Origin: Sulfuriflexus sp032250955
GTDB lineage: Bacteria > Pseudomonadota > Gammaproteobacteria > AKS1
Reading direction: 5' to 3'
Assembly (NCBI RefSeq): GCF_032250955.1
Contig: NZ_JAVVES010000062.1
Location: 1-14,865, forward strand
Length of the DNA stretch: 14,865 nucleotides
How positions within the stretch are numbered: the stretch's first letter is position 1; each line of letters begins with the position of its first letter. The notes beneath the pieces are model-generated. The model worked only from the letters and a program-made list of their open reading frames with translations. It was not told the DNA's origin and did no database searches. This document shows, piece after piece, positions 1 to 7,633 of this stretch. A program made the translations under genes and the position numbers.

Positions 1-192
1 TACGCATCAATCAACCTGGTTACCTTATTTTCTCGAAGCTTACTGCTTGTCAGGCTTATGTTAACGGGACAGCAGTGCGCCTGAATGAATATTTCACTGC
101 TCTGTATTGCCTGTGTTATTGACAGAGACTAACATTATGAACCTTATGGAAAAAGTAGCGAATAGAAGGTTTTTCAGTCGGCTGGGCGAGAC
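1..192. other. Left-edge non-coding region, no supported gene
   Basis: No recognisable gene. The stretch is visibly richer in A and T than the coding parts of the window. One plus-strand frame is open from the left edge for 39 codons and stops at 120-122, but its translation resembles no family I know and has no coding character I can defend. It could be the tail of an upstream gene or chance. I see no clear terminator. Confidence 0.4.
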
Positions 193-221
193 TTGACAAG
201 CTGGTGACAAACACCCAAAAT
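193..221 (+). promoter_or_regulatory. Sigma-70 promoter for tRNA-Met (and probably greB)
   Basis: A perfect -35 box TTGACA (193-198) is followed by a 17-base spacer and a -10-like CAAAAT (216-221, 4 of 6 matches). A GC-rich stretch GCGCGGC follows directly, where the discriminator would lie. A strong -35 plus a GC-rich discriminator is typical of stable-RNA promoters under stringent (ppGpp/DksA) control. The predicted transcript start is near 228, giving a leader of about 35 bases before the tRNA. A short hairpin (GGGGC/GCCCC around a GCT loop, about 235-247) lies in this leader. Confidence 0.6.
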
Positions 222-262
222 GCGCGGCTCTTGGGGGCGCTGCCCCTGAATACTTCCTGTAT

Positions 263-339
263 GGCTATGTAGCTCAGTTGGTTAGAGCACAGCATTCATA
301 ATGCTGGGGTCGGTGGTTCAAGTCCACCCATAGCCACCA
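263..339 (+). tRNA. tRNA-Met (CAU), elongator type
   Basis: A full cloverleaf of 77 nt with encoded CCA. The acceptor stem GGCTATG (263-269) pairs with CATAGCC (329-335), followed by A336 and CCA 337-339. The anticodon stem CAGCA (290-294) pairs with TGCTG (302-306) around the loop TTCATAA, so the anticodon CAT is at 297-299. The T stem GGTGG (312-316) pairs with CCACC (324-328) around TTCAAGT. A CAU anticodon could mean initiator Met, elongator Met or lysidine-modified Ile. The paired first acceptor base excludes the initiator, and the body closely resembles E. coli elongator tRNA-Met rather than the Ile2 tRNA. It lies 35 bases before greB with no terminator between. Confidence 0.95.
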
Positions 340-374
340 TTTCCCCTGTTTTCACACCAGAAAAAATAGTCAGT

Positions 375-875
375 ATGGGTCGTTATCGTCCACCACAGCC
401 AAAGAGCTCCGCCTATATTACTCGCCCGGGTTACGAGATGCTGGATGAAGAGCTGAAGGGCCTCTGGCTGAAGCGCCGCGAGGTCACGGCGGCCTTGTCG
501 GCCGCGGCGGCCGAGGGTGACCGTTCCGAGAACGCCGAGTATATCTACCGCAAGAAACAGTTACGCGAAATAGACCGGCGGATTCGTTACCTGCAAAAGC
601 GTCTCGATGAGCTGCTGGTGGTGGATAAACCGCCGACAAACCAGGCGCAGATATTTTTCGGTGCCTGGGTCGAACTCGAGGACGAGCAGGGCGAACAGGT
701 TACCTATCGCATTGTCGGCCCGGATGAATTCAGTGTTGAGAAAGGCTGGATCAGTATGGACTCACCCGTCGCCCAGGCCCTGATGAAAAAGCATCTCGAT
801 GATGAGGTCAGTGTACAACGCCCCGATGGGGTGGCTCACTATGTGGTTACCGGTATTCGTTACCACGAAGACTGA
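375..875 (+). CDS. greB: Transcription elongation factor GreB
   Basis: GreB binds the secondary channel of RNA polymerase and stimulates cleavage of backtracked transcripts, rescuing stalled complexes in the cytoplasm. The 166-residue protein has the N-terminal antiparallel coiled coil (about 17-82), with the acidic tip motif GDRSENAEY at 48-56 (D49 and E52 match the Mg-coordinating acidic pair of Gre factors), then the C-terminal FKBP-like domain (about 90-164, beginning FFGAWVELED). The basic segment after the tip (YRKKQLREIDRRIRYLQKR, 58-76) and ISMDSP favour GreB over GreA. It is slightly longer than E. coli GreB (158) because of a basic, proline-rich N-terminus (MGRYRPPQPK). No strong Shine-Dalgarno precedes ATG 375. 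The gene lies 35 bases after tRNA-Met and is probably read from the tRNA promoter. Its stop is 4 bases from the stop of the convergent neighbour. Confidence 0.96.
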   Translation: MGRYRPPQPKSSAYITRPGYEMLDEELKGLWLKRREVTAALSAAAAEGDRSENAEYIYRKKQLREIDRRIRYLQKRLDELLVVDKPPTNQAQIFFGAWVELEDEQGEQVTYRIVGPDEFSVEKGWISMDSPVAQALMKKHLDDEVSVQRPDGVAHYVVTGIRYHED

Positions 876-879
876 ATCG

Positions 880-1830
880 TTATTGCTTGTTTCCCACACC
901 AATCCAGAAACCCATATCCCGTTCCAGAAACTCATCCCATGGCATGTAGTGCGAACCATCACAGGAGAAGGTCAGGCCGAGGATGCCGTTCATGATATTG
1001 ATGGAACTGGAACGCAGATAAATTGTTTCATCAGCGAAGCGCAGTTTCCGGAACTGTTCGAGGATATCGTGGATCTTGTCCTGCGGGATGCTGGCCTCGG
1101 CCGGGTATTTGTATAACGGGTAGGCCAGGCAGATATCCGGATCAATGATCTCATCGACGCTGTGAATCCGGTAGCTGTAAGGGTCTTCCATCAACCATAG
1201 CGAACAGCGCCCGCTGGAAAAATGGATCTTGCTGTGGAACACCCCGTGATAGGTCATCAACGCCTCGATCAGGCCGAGTACTTCATCGATGTGTTCATCC
1301 AGCAGGCTGGGCACGCGCTGCTGCAAAAAGACAGTACCACGCACCGCCGGGTCTCCACGAAACTGGGTCCAGTGAAACTCTTCCTTATCAGTGACCGGTT
1401 GCTCGGGCAGGTCATTGACGGCAAAGTCAGCGGCAACAAATCCCAATAACTCACCATCGCGGGTCACGGCGTGCAGGGCGGTAATGCATTGCTTGAAGGT
1501 GCGCAGGCTCAGGTAGACCGACGACAGCATCACCCCACGGTAAGGCAGGTTTTTCATCAGGTATGGTCGGCTTGACTGGTCACGGCCGCGCCAGCTGCTG
1601 TCGCTCTCCCTGGCCTCGACGTTGGAGGATAACTGGATGCCATCAATGTTCAGGGCAAAGAGTAAATGCGTATAGGGAATGTAACTGTGCCCCTCGGTCA
1701 ATACGGCGTCGAGGGCATCGGCATCCGGCCAGGCACTTGCGCAACGCTCGGCGAGTTCTTCAAGTGGCTTGTCGACAATCGTAGCCAGGGCATTTTTCTT
1801 GGCAATGATGGCCTGTTGCAGGGCTTTCAT
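880..1830 (-). CDS. Soluble PDC (Cache-like) sensor domain protein
   Basis: A 316-residue protein with one PDC/Cache-type sensor fold at about 45-140. The signs are the segment LLFALNIDGIQLSSNV (56-71), the ligand-pocket motif GRDQSSRPYLMKNLPYRG (82-99; the D...RPY pattern is common in PDC sensors), the following strand SSVYLSLRTF, and the closing GELLGFVAADFAVNDL (126-141). PDC domains usually sit outside the membrane in chemoreceptors and kinases, but here I see no signal peptide or membrane segment, so the protein should be cytosolic. The C-terminal half (about 150-316) matches no effector domain I recognise: no HisKA, GGDEF, EAL or methyl-accepting region. It converges with greB (4 bases apart) and is divergent from an orphan response regulator 275 bases away. 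The start is ATG 1830, with only weak ribosome-binding sequence. The domain call is firm in outline; the function is unknown. Confidence 0.75.
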   Translation of the reverse strand: MKALQQAIIAKKNALATIVDKPLEELAERCASAWPDADALDAVLTEGHSYIPYTHLLFALNIDGIQLSSNVEARESDSSWRGRDQSSRPYLMKNLPYRGVMLSSVYLSLRTFKQCITALHAVTRDGELLGFVAADFAVNDLPEQPVTDKEEFHWTQFRGDPAVRGTVFLQQRVPSLLDEHIDEVLGLIEALMTYHGVFHSKIHFSSGRCSLWLMEDPYSYRIHSVDEIIDPDICLAYPLYKYPAEASIPQDKIHDILEQFRKLRFADETIYLRSSSINIMNGILGLTFSCDGSHYMPWDEFLERDMGFWIGVGNKQ

Positions 1831-2105
1831 GTGCTCGTGTTCTCGTCATGTTGCTGCTTTAATATATTCTAACACAACCATGAAATGGCCTGGCCGAATC
1901 GAGGATATTATACCTGCCTGTTGTAAAGGTTTTGTGACACAGGCCCGGCGCTGACTGGATGAAGTTCAGGATAATGAAAATATTGTATGAACAGAGAGGC
2001 GTTTCTACAGGTATTGTTTATGATACTGTTCTGGAATAGATGCAGGATATCAGCCTGTGTGGCTGGCAGGTATACTAAAAAAATCGACTTAGGGATAAAC
2101 GTGCC
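1831..2105. other. Divergent intergenic region, PDC protein / response regulator
   Basis: A 275-base, AT-rich region between two divergent genes. The response-regulator promoter at its right end is listed separately. On the minus strand, near 1862-1867, lies a TATATT box that could serve the PDC gene, but no convincing -35 stands 16-18 bases upstream. I see no small RNA with a terminator and no conserved ORF here. Confidence 0.4.
2048..2076 (+). promoter_or_regulatory. Probable promoter of the orphan response regulator
   Basis: A good -10 box TATACT (2071-2076) is preceded by GG, with TATCAG (2048-2053) 17 bases upstream as a poor -35 match. The predicted transcript start is near 2083. The ATG at 2106 has AGGGA (2091-2095) as a modest ribosome binding site. 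The same TATCAG-N17-GG-adjacent box layout occurs before rlmL. Confidence 0.45.
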
Positions 2106-2486
2106 ATGACTGACAAGCATCTGGTTTTGTGCGTGGAAGACAATCCGGCGAATATGCGTCTCGTCGAGCAAATTCTTGGTCAATTTCCCGAGGTTGAGTT
2201 AATCGGCGTGGATAGCGCCGAGAGCGGCCTCGACGCGGCTGTCAAGCAACAGCCCGAGCTTATCCTGATGGATATTCATTTGCCCGGCATGGACGGTTAC
2301 CAGGCGCTGGCCGAGCTGAAAGCAAAGCAGGAAACTCGGCATATCCCGGTTGTCGCCATCAGTGCCAACGCCATGGATACCGATGTGCAGCGCGGCCTGA
2401 GTGTTGGTTTTGATGGTTACCTGACCAAGCCGCTCATCCTGCAGGAATTCATGTCGATGATCCGCACGCAACTCAAACTCGGCTGA
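2106..2486 (+). CDS. Single-domain response regulator (CheY/DivK-like receiver)
   Basis: A stand-alone phosphoacceptor receiver domain of 126 residues with no output domain. It should take a phosphoryl group from a histidine kinase or phosphotransfer protein and act by protein contact. All key residues are visible: acidic pair E11/D12 in CVEDNPAN, phosphoacceptor D56 in LILMDIHLPGMDGY, the switch S86 in VVAISANAM, and K108-P109 in GYLTKPL. The VEDNPANMRLVEQIL opening is typical of receivers found in hybrid kinases and DivK-like regulators rather than chemotaxis CheY. No histidine kinase or chemotaxis gene is in the window, so its partner must be elsewhere. The divergent PDC-sensor gene is a possible functional neighbour, but that is inference. 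It converges with the cNMP/rhodanese gene, 63 bases between stops. Confidence 0.93.
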   Translation: MTDKHLVLCVEDNPANMRLVEQILGQFPEVELIGVDSAESGLDAAVKQQPELILMDIHLPGMDGYQALAELKAKQETRHIPVVAISANAMDTDVQRGLSVGFDGYLTKPLILQEFMSMIRTQLKLG

Positions 2487-2549
2487 TGCCTGCCACAAAT
2501 CAGCAGCATGAAGATAAAGCGGCATCACCGCGGTTACAGCGGCTGCCGG

Positions 2550-3608
2550 TCAGCGCGTACGGCTCAGGTATTCCTTTGGTATCTTGTTCAGGCCACCTTG
2601 CAGGATGCCGGCCTTAAAGCCCTGTTGTGTGGCGATGAAGGCGGCCGCGGTCGACAGGCGGGCATCGTTACAACAGAATATATATTCGCGTCCCTTGCTC
2701 AGTTTCTGCAGGCGCAGGCGCAGCATTGGCAGCGGGATATGCAGGCCGTAGCCATTGCGTTTGTATTCATCTGCACCGCGCACATCGATTAACCTGGCGC
2801 CTTTGCGCAGCCTGGCAAGCATGTCGTGATAATCCTGGAACTCGAGTAATTCATTCACGACATAGCGCAGGAAGAATTTTTTCTCCAGGCGCATCAGGAC
2901 ACCGGGGGTCAGCATGGTAATCGTCGCGTTTCGCGCCGCCCCGGTAATCAGGGCCTCCTCGCCAAAGCTGGCCCCCGGCCCGAGCCTGGCGAGCAGGATA
3001 TCTTCAGCCATAGCATGCGGACGACGACTGACACGACAATGACCATGCAGGACGGTGTAATAGCCGTCATCATGTTCACCCTGCCAGATAATGGTTTCAC
3101 CAGCGTCAACGTCGACACTTTGCATCAGGGCCATAACGCTTTCGATGTTGTCCGGCGGCAGGGCCAGCAGGCAACGGTTTTGTAACAAGTGGCTCAACGA
3201 ATGCAGGTCACTATCAATATTTAATTCTTCGATTTCGTAACCCTGTTGCCAGTTCGCCTGGAGCAGGCGTTCAAGTTGCTCCTGGTCGATACGCAGAATG
3301 GCCGAACTGGTGCGGGCACTGAGCTGCTCGTATTGCGGCAGGCTGTCATGCAGCGGGCGAAGGGCCTGGCTACTGTCCTGATGAAGGCGCAGGCGACTAT
3401 GCCGGCCGCGGCAGATTTCGATTTCACCACTGATAAGGTAATCGAGGTGGCGGGGCAGTTGCCCTTGCATATCAATAAGCTCGCCGGGTTGCAGACGAAT
3501 CAGTTCGGCGCAGCGGCAGAGGCGTCGACGGTCGGCTTCATTCAGCGAGCTGAGAGGCTGCAGGCGTCGCAGGCTGGCGGGGTCGATTTGATGGGCTGTC
3601 ATATTCAT
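2550..3608 (-). CDS. Double cNMP-binding domain / rhodanese fusion protein
   Basis: Domain order (numbering from the longest possible ORF, 354 residues): first cyclic-nucleotide-binding fold at about 15-118, second at about 147-250, rhodanese at about 265-350. The second cNMP domain has a recognisable phosphate-binding cassette, FGEEALITGAARNA (217-230), keeping the E and R that normally hold the ribose and phosphate. The first lacks such a cassette and is probably structural. The rhodanese domain shows LIDVRGADEY (275-284) and an active loop with C315 in CNDARLS, followed by GFKAGILQGGL. There is no signal peptide or membrane segment and no DNA-binding helix-turn-helix, so it is not a Crp-type regulator. 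Three in-frame ATGs occur at 3614, 3608 and 3602. AGAGG at 3616-3620 is 7 bases from ATG 3608 but only one base from 3614, so 3608 was chosen (352 residues). The ligand and the sulfur acceptor are unknown. Confidence 0.88.
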   Translation of the reverse strand: MNMTAHQIDPASLRRLQPLSSLNEADRRRLCRCAELIRLQPGELIDMQGQLPRHLDYLISGEIEICRGRHSRLRLHQDSSQALRPLHDSLPQYEQLSARTSSAILRIDQEQLERLLQANWQQGYEIEELNIDSDLHSLSHLLQNRCLLALPPDNIESVMALMQSVDVDAGETIIWQGEHDDGYYTVLHGHCRVSRRPHAMAEDILLARLGPGASFGEEALITGAARNATITMLTPGVLMRLEKKFFLRYVVNELLEFQDYHDMLARLRKGARLIDVRGADEYKRNGYGLHIPLPMLRLRLQKLSKGREYIFCCNDARLSTAAAFIATQQGFKAGILQGGLNKIPKEYLSRTR

Positions 3609-3707
3609 TTGCATACCTCTGAGGCCAAGACTAGAGGATCGCCCTGCCGGTATAGGTGACCGGGTTCACGAAAGCATTGTTAAACAGTCCGCAGTTCCGG
3701 ATTTTCG

Positions 3708-3736
3708 TATCAGCTGGTGGGGTAGCCGGGTATAAT
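3708..3736 (+). promoter_or_regulatory. Probable promoter of rlmL (operon head)
   Basis: A perfect -10 box TATAAT (3731-3736) with GGG directly before it. TATCAG (3708-3713), 17 bases upstream, is a poor -35, so an activator or spacer contacts may matter. The predicted transcript start is near 3743, about 20 bases before the ATG at 3763, with AGGTGA as the ribosome binding site in between. Confidence 0.55.
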
Positions 3737-3762
3737 CGGCGCAGTTTTGTTCAGGTGAAAGC

Positions 3763-5886
3763 ATGAAAATCTTTGTTAGCGCGCCCCGCGGGACCATCCG
3801 TTTACTCAAGCAGGAATGTCGTGATTGCGGTGCCAGTGAGGTCAAATCCGTCGCCGGTGGCGTGGAGTGCGAGGTCGAACAGGAGAGTTTGTACCGCATC
3901 TGCCTGTGGTCAAGGGTCGCCAACCGGGTACTGTTGCCGCTGGACAGCATCAAGGCCGAGACCACCGATGCCCTGTATGCCGGTGCCCGGCAGATTGAGT
4001 GGGACCAGGTCTTCCCCGTCAGCACGCGCTTTGCCGTCGACTGCAACCTTGTGCAGGCCGATATCGACCATAGTCACTTTGCCGCCCTGCGGGTCAAGGA
4101 TGCGGTGGTGGATTTTTTCCGTGACAAGTATGACGAGCGGCCCTCCGTGGATACAGTGCAGCCGGATATCCGGATTAATGTGTTCATAAAGCGCAAGCGC
4201 GCGCAGATCGCGCTGGATATGTCCGGTGGCAGCCTGCATCGGCGTGGTTACCGGGAAGCCGGCGGGGAGGCTCCGCTCAAGGAAAACCTCGCCGCGGCCT
4301 TGCTCATGTTCGCCGACTGGCCAGGTCAACGGGCCCTGTTTGACCCGATGTGCGGCAGCGGCACCCTGCTCATTGAGGCGGCGTTGATGGCGGCTGACAG
4401 CGCGCCGGGTTTGCTGCGCGAGCGGTTTGGCCTGCAGGTCTGCCGTGATTTCGATGCGGGCTTGTGGCAGGGCCTGCTGGATGAAGCGCGGCAACGGCGT
4501 GAAAAGGGACTGGCCAGCCTCGGCCCGATTCGCGGGCATGATGCCGACAAGAAGGCGGTGCGCACGGCGAACGCGAATATCGAACGCGCCGGCCTGGGTG
4601 CCTGTATCCACGTCGAGACCCGGACGCTCGCCGAGACCGGTGCCCTGCCGGCGGCCCTGTGCGAGGCAGAGTCCGGCCTGCTCATCACCAATCCACCTTA
4701 TGGCGAGCGTATCGGCAGCCAGGGCAGCCTGCGTGAACTGCATGCGGAGCTGGGACGTTTGTTGCGCACACAGTTACCCACGTGGCAGGCGGCCGTGTTT
4801 ACCGGTAACCCGGATATGGTGCTCTACCAGGGGGGCATCGCACGGGAGGTGATCGACCTGTTCAACGGCCCGCTCGAGTGTCGCCTGTTCCTTTACGGGG
4901 CCGAGGCAGAACAGAACCACGAAGGTGCAGGCATGTTTGCCAACCGCCTGCGCAAGAACATGAAAAAGTTTAAACGCTGGGCCGGGCGCGAGGGCATCGA
5001 CTGTTACCGCGTCTATGATGCCGACCTGCCGGAATATGCCCTGGCTATTGATCTCTATCATGGCGAACACCGCTTCGTTTACGTGCAGGAGTATGCCGCG
5101 CCAGCCACCATCGAGCCCCTGCTTGCTCTGCAACGTCTGCAGGCGGCCTTCTCGGTACTCGGCGAGGTACTGGAGGTGCCGGCCTCGCGCATCTGGTTCC
5201 GCCAGCGTCGTCGCCAGCAGGGCAGTGCGCAGTACACGCGCGTTTCTGACAGTCAGCGTTTCTACGAGGTACATGAGGGCCCGTGCCGCTTACTGGTGAA
5301 CTTTAACGACTATCTCGATACCGGCCTGTTTCTTGATCACCGTATTACCCGCCGCATGCTTGGCGAACAGGCCGGGGGCAAGCGGTTTTTGAACCTGTTC
5401 TGTTACACCGCGACAGCGACCGTGCATGCGGCACGCGGTGGCGCCACTGAGACCTGTTCTGTCGATATGTCAAAGACCTATCTGGACTGGGCGCGGCGCA
5501 ACTTCTTTCTGAACGACATGGCGAAGGACAAACACGAACTGGTGCGGGCCAACTGTGTCGAATGGCTGGAACACGCGGCAAAAGAAAAGCAGGGTCGCCG
5601 CTATGATTTGATCTTCATGGATCCGCCGACCTTTTCCAATTCAAAACGTATGGATATGTCATTTGACGTACAGCGCGATCACGTGCACCTGATCAAACTC
5701 GCCATGTCCATTCTCGCTAAAGACGGCGAACTGATTTTTTCCAACAATTTCAGGAAATTTCGCCTCGATGAAAAGGCCCTGGGTAATATGCTGCTGGAAG
5801 ATATCTCCGCACGCACGATCCCTGAGGACTTTGCCCGCCGGAGCAATATCCATCACTGCTGGCGCATTCGCCATGCGGGTGGCTAG
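3763..5886 (+). CDS. rlmL: Bifunctional 23S rRNA methyltransferase RlmKL
   Basis: RlmKL modifies the large ribosomal subunit RNA with S-adenosylmethionine: the N-terminal half makes m2G2445 and the C-terminal half m7G2069 (E. coli numbering). The 707 residues match the usual length (702 in E. coli). In order: ferredoxin-like/THUMP RNA-binding region (about 1-157), first Rossmann methyltransferase with FDPMCGSGTLLIEAALMA (193-210) and catalytic motif NPPYGERIG (310-318), then the second methyltransferase with RFLNLFCYTATATV (541-554) and DPPTFSNSKRM beginning at D620. Both SAM-binding and both N/DPPY/F motifs are intact, so both activities are expected. ATG 3763 has AGGTGA upstream and a TATAAT box at 3731. 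The next gene starts 23 bases after the stop, so it probably heads an operon with yadG, yadH and gloA. Confidence 0.97.
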   Translation: MKIFVSAPRGTIRLLKQECRDCGASEVKSVAGGVECEVEQESLYRICLWSRVANRVLLPLDSIKAETTDALYAGARQIEWDQVFPVSTRFAVDCNLVQADIDHSHFAALRVKDAVVDFFRDKYDERPSVDTVQPDIRINVFIKRKRAQIALDMSGGSLHRRGYREAGGEAPLKENLAAALLMFADWPGQRALFDPMCGSGTLLIEAALMAADSAPGLLRERFGLQVCRDFDAGLWQGLLDEARQRREKGLASLGPIRGHDADKKAVRTANANIERAGLGACIHVETRTLAETGALPAALCEAESGLLITNPPYGERIGSQGSLRELHAELGRLLRTQLPTWQAAVFTGNPDMVLYQGGIAREVIDLFNGPLECRLFLYGAEAEQNHEGAGMFANRLRKNMKKFKRWAGREGIDCYRVYDADLPEYALAIDLYHGEHRFVYVQEYAAPATIEPLLALQRLQAAFSVLGEVLEVPASRIWFRQRRRQQGSAQYTRVSDSQRFYEVHEGPCRLLVNFNDYLDTGLFLDHRITRRMLGEQAGGKRFLNLFCYTATATVHAARGGATETCSVDMSKTYLDWARRNFFLNDMAKDKHELVRANCVEWLEHAAKEKQGRRYDLIFMDPPTFSNSKRMDMSFDVQRDHVHLIKLAMSILAKDGELIFSNNFRKFRLDEKALGNMLLEDISARTIPEDFARRSNIHHCWRIRHAGG

Positions 5887-5909
5887 TCTTCCTGTGGTAA
5901 ACTGGTTAA

Positions 5910-6845
5910 ATGACAACCGCATTACATATCGAGGGTCTGAGCAAGACCTATAACAACGGCTTTGAAGCGCTCAAGGGCGTCAGTTTCGAGGTGCGCGAGG
6001 GGGATTTTTATGCCCTGCTCGGGTCGAATGGCGCGGGCAAGTCTACGACCATCGGCATCATCAGTTCGCTGATCAACAAGACTGCGGGCAAGGTCAGTAT
6101 CTTCGGTATCGATATCGATGTCGACTTCCCCGAGGCCCGCACTCACCTCGGCCTGGTGCCGCAGGAATTCAATTTCAATGTCTTCGAACCGGTCGAGGAA
6201 ATCCTCATAAACCAGGCCGGTTTCTATGGCATCCCGCGCAAGGTTGCGACGCAACGCGCCGAACATTATCTGCGCAAGCTGGGTTTGTGGGAGAAGCGCC
6301 GCAACATGGCGCGGAATCTCTCCGGGGGCATGAAGCGACGGCTCATGATCGCCCGCTCTCTCATGCACGAACCACGTTTACTGATTCTTGATGAGCCAAC
6401 CGCCGGCGTCGATATCGAGATCCGCCATTCCATGTGGCAGTTCCTGCGCGAGATCAACGCTGCCGGGACGACGATTATTCTCACCACGCATTACCTGGAA
6501 GAGGCCGAAAGCCTGTGCCGCAATATCGGCATCATTGACCATGGCATCATCATTGAAGACACGAGCATGCGGCAGTTGCTCGGTCGCCTGCAGCGCGAGA
6601 CGTTTGTCCTCGATCTCGGTGACACCCTGACCAGTCTGCCTGATCTGCAAGGCTGTGACCTGTATCTGCTTGATGACCATACGCTCGAGGTCATACTGCC
6701 GCGTGGCGAGGCCCTGAACGACGTCTTCGGTTACCTGACCGAGCACGGCATCGAGGTCTTGAGTATGCGTAACAAGGCCAACCGCCTGGAACAGCTGTTC
6801 ATGGAGCTGGTTGAAAACAGCGATGCACGTCAGGAGGCCACATGA
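5910..6845 (+). CDS. yadG: ABC transporter ATP-binding protein, YadG family
   Basis: The nucleotide-binding subunit of an ABC-2 type exporter, 311 residues (E. coli YadG 308). It has Walker A GSNGAGKST (38-46), Q-loop Q85 in GLVPQEFNFN, signature LSGGMKRRL (137-145), Walker B with D161-E162 in LLILDEPTAGVD, and H-loop H194 in TTHYLEEAE. All residues for ATP hydrolysis are present. Its C-terminal tail (IEVLSMRNKANRLEQLFMELVE) also matches YadG closely. The ATGA overlap with yadH (6842-6845) indicates translational coupling and a two-subunit complex. ATG 5910 lacks a strong ribosome binding site, but the length and N-terminus match E. coli YadG, and the gap to rlmL is only 23 bases. The exported substrate is not established for this family. 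Confidence 0.93.
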   Translation: MTTALHIEGLSKTYNNGFEALKGVSFEVREGDFYALLGSNGAGKSTTIGIISSLINKTAGKVSIFGIDIDVDFPEARTHLGLVPQEFNFNVFEPVEEILINQAGFYGIPRKVATQRAEHYLRKLGLWEKRRNMARNLSGGMKRRLMIARSLMHEPRLLILDEPTAGVDIEIRHSMWQFLREINAAGTTIILTTHYLEEAESLCRNIGIIDHGIIIEDTSMRQLLGRLQRETFVLDLGDTLTSLPDLQGCDLYLLDDHTLEVILPRGEALNDVFGYLTEHGIEVLSMRNKANRLEQLFMELVENSDARQEAT

Positions 6846-7615
6846 CCGGTGCCGAGAAATATACTGCCTTTAGAACCATTGTCATCCGTGAGTTTTTGCG
6901 TTTCATCCGTATCTGGGTACAGACGGTCCTGCCACCGGCGATCACGACGGCCCTGTATTTTATTATCTTCGGCAACCTGATCGGCGCGCAGATCGGCGAC
7001 ATGGAAGGTTTCCGCTACATGGACTACATCGTGCCGGGCCTGATCATGATGGCGGTCATCACGAACTCCTATGCCAATGTGGTTTCATCTTTCTACGGTT
7101 CAAAGTTTCAGCACAATATCGAGGAACTGCTGGTGTCGCCAGTGCCGAACTACATAATCCTGCTCGGCTATGTTTCCGGCGGGGTTGCGCGTGGCACCGT
7201 GGTGGGCATCATCGTGACCATCGTCTCATCGTTCTTCAGTGATCTGCAATTATACAATATCTGGGTTCTGCTGAGTGTGTTTATACTGACCGCCGTGCTG
7301 TTTTCCCTGGCGGGCTTTATAAACGGCGCCTACGCACAGAGTTTTGATGACATCTCCATCATTCCCACCTTTGTGCTTACACCCCTGACCTATCTGGGCG
7401 GGATTTTTTATTCCATCAATATGCTGCCCGCGTTCTGGCAAACCGCCTCGCTGGCGAACCCGATCCTGTACATGGTCAATGCCTTCCGTTACGGTTTCCT
7501 CGGCGTCAGTGATATTAGCCTGGTGGTGTCATACGCTATCATTATCGGGTTTATTGTTATTCTGTATTTCTACAGCCTGAACCTGCTTAACAAGGGTCAC
7601 GGCATCCGCACCTGA
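6842..7615 (+). CDS. yadH: ABC-2 type transporter permease, YadH family
   Basis: The inner-membrane subunit that pairs with YadG, 257 residues with about six hydrophobic segments (near 28-48, 62-80, 105-131, 141-163, 175-195 and 228-250). It keeps the conserved stretches of YadH: RFIRIWVQTVLPPAIT near the N-terminus, YIVPGLIMMAVITNSYANV, NIEELLVSPVP (the coupling region of ABC-2 permeases), and FDDISIIPTFVLTPLTYLGG. The start codon overlaps the yadG stop as ATGA. CAGGAGG at 6831-6837 is a strong ribosome binding site inside the yadG end. Likely a homodimer with two YadG subunits. Substrate unknown. Confidence 0.93.
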   Translation: MTGAEKYTAFRTIVIREFLRFIRIWVQTVLPPAITTALYFIIFGNLIGAQIGDMEGFRYMDYIVPGLIMMAVITNSYANVVSSFYGSKFQHNIEELLVSPVPNYIILLGYVSGGVARGTVVGIIVTIVSSFFSDLQLYNIWVLLSVFILTAVLFSLAGFINGAYAQSFDDISIIPTFVLTPLTYLGGIFYSINMLPAFWQTASLANPILYMVNAFRYGFLGVSDISLVVSYAIIIGFIVILYFYSLNLLNKGHGIRT

Positions 7616-7633
7616 TTAAACCGGAAGAATCTT

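Noticed and set aside
3..122. Frame open from the left edge for 39 codons
   Set aside because: AT-rich, without motif or recognisable C-terminus; too short to call a partial gene.
119..147. TTGACA at 119-124 as a second upstream promoter
   Set aside because: No convincing -10 box at 16-18 bases; the TTGACA at 193 with its discriminator fits the tRNA better.
799..1116. Plus-strand 105-codon frame overlapping the end of greB
   Set aside because: It overlaps greB and runs antisense to the PDC-sensor gene, with no protein-like features.
2527..2534. Palindrome ACCGCGGT between the convergent response-regulator and cNMP genes, considered as a terminator
   Set aside because: An uninterrupted palindrome with no loop and no T-run on either strand; likely chance in GC-rich sequence.
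3910..4743. Minus-strand open frame (277 codons) inside rlmL
   Set aside because: rlmL is complete and motif-rich on the other strand; the antisense translation is not a recognisable protein.
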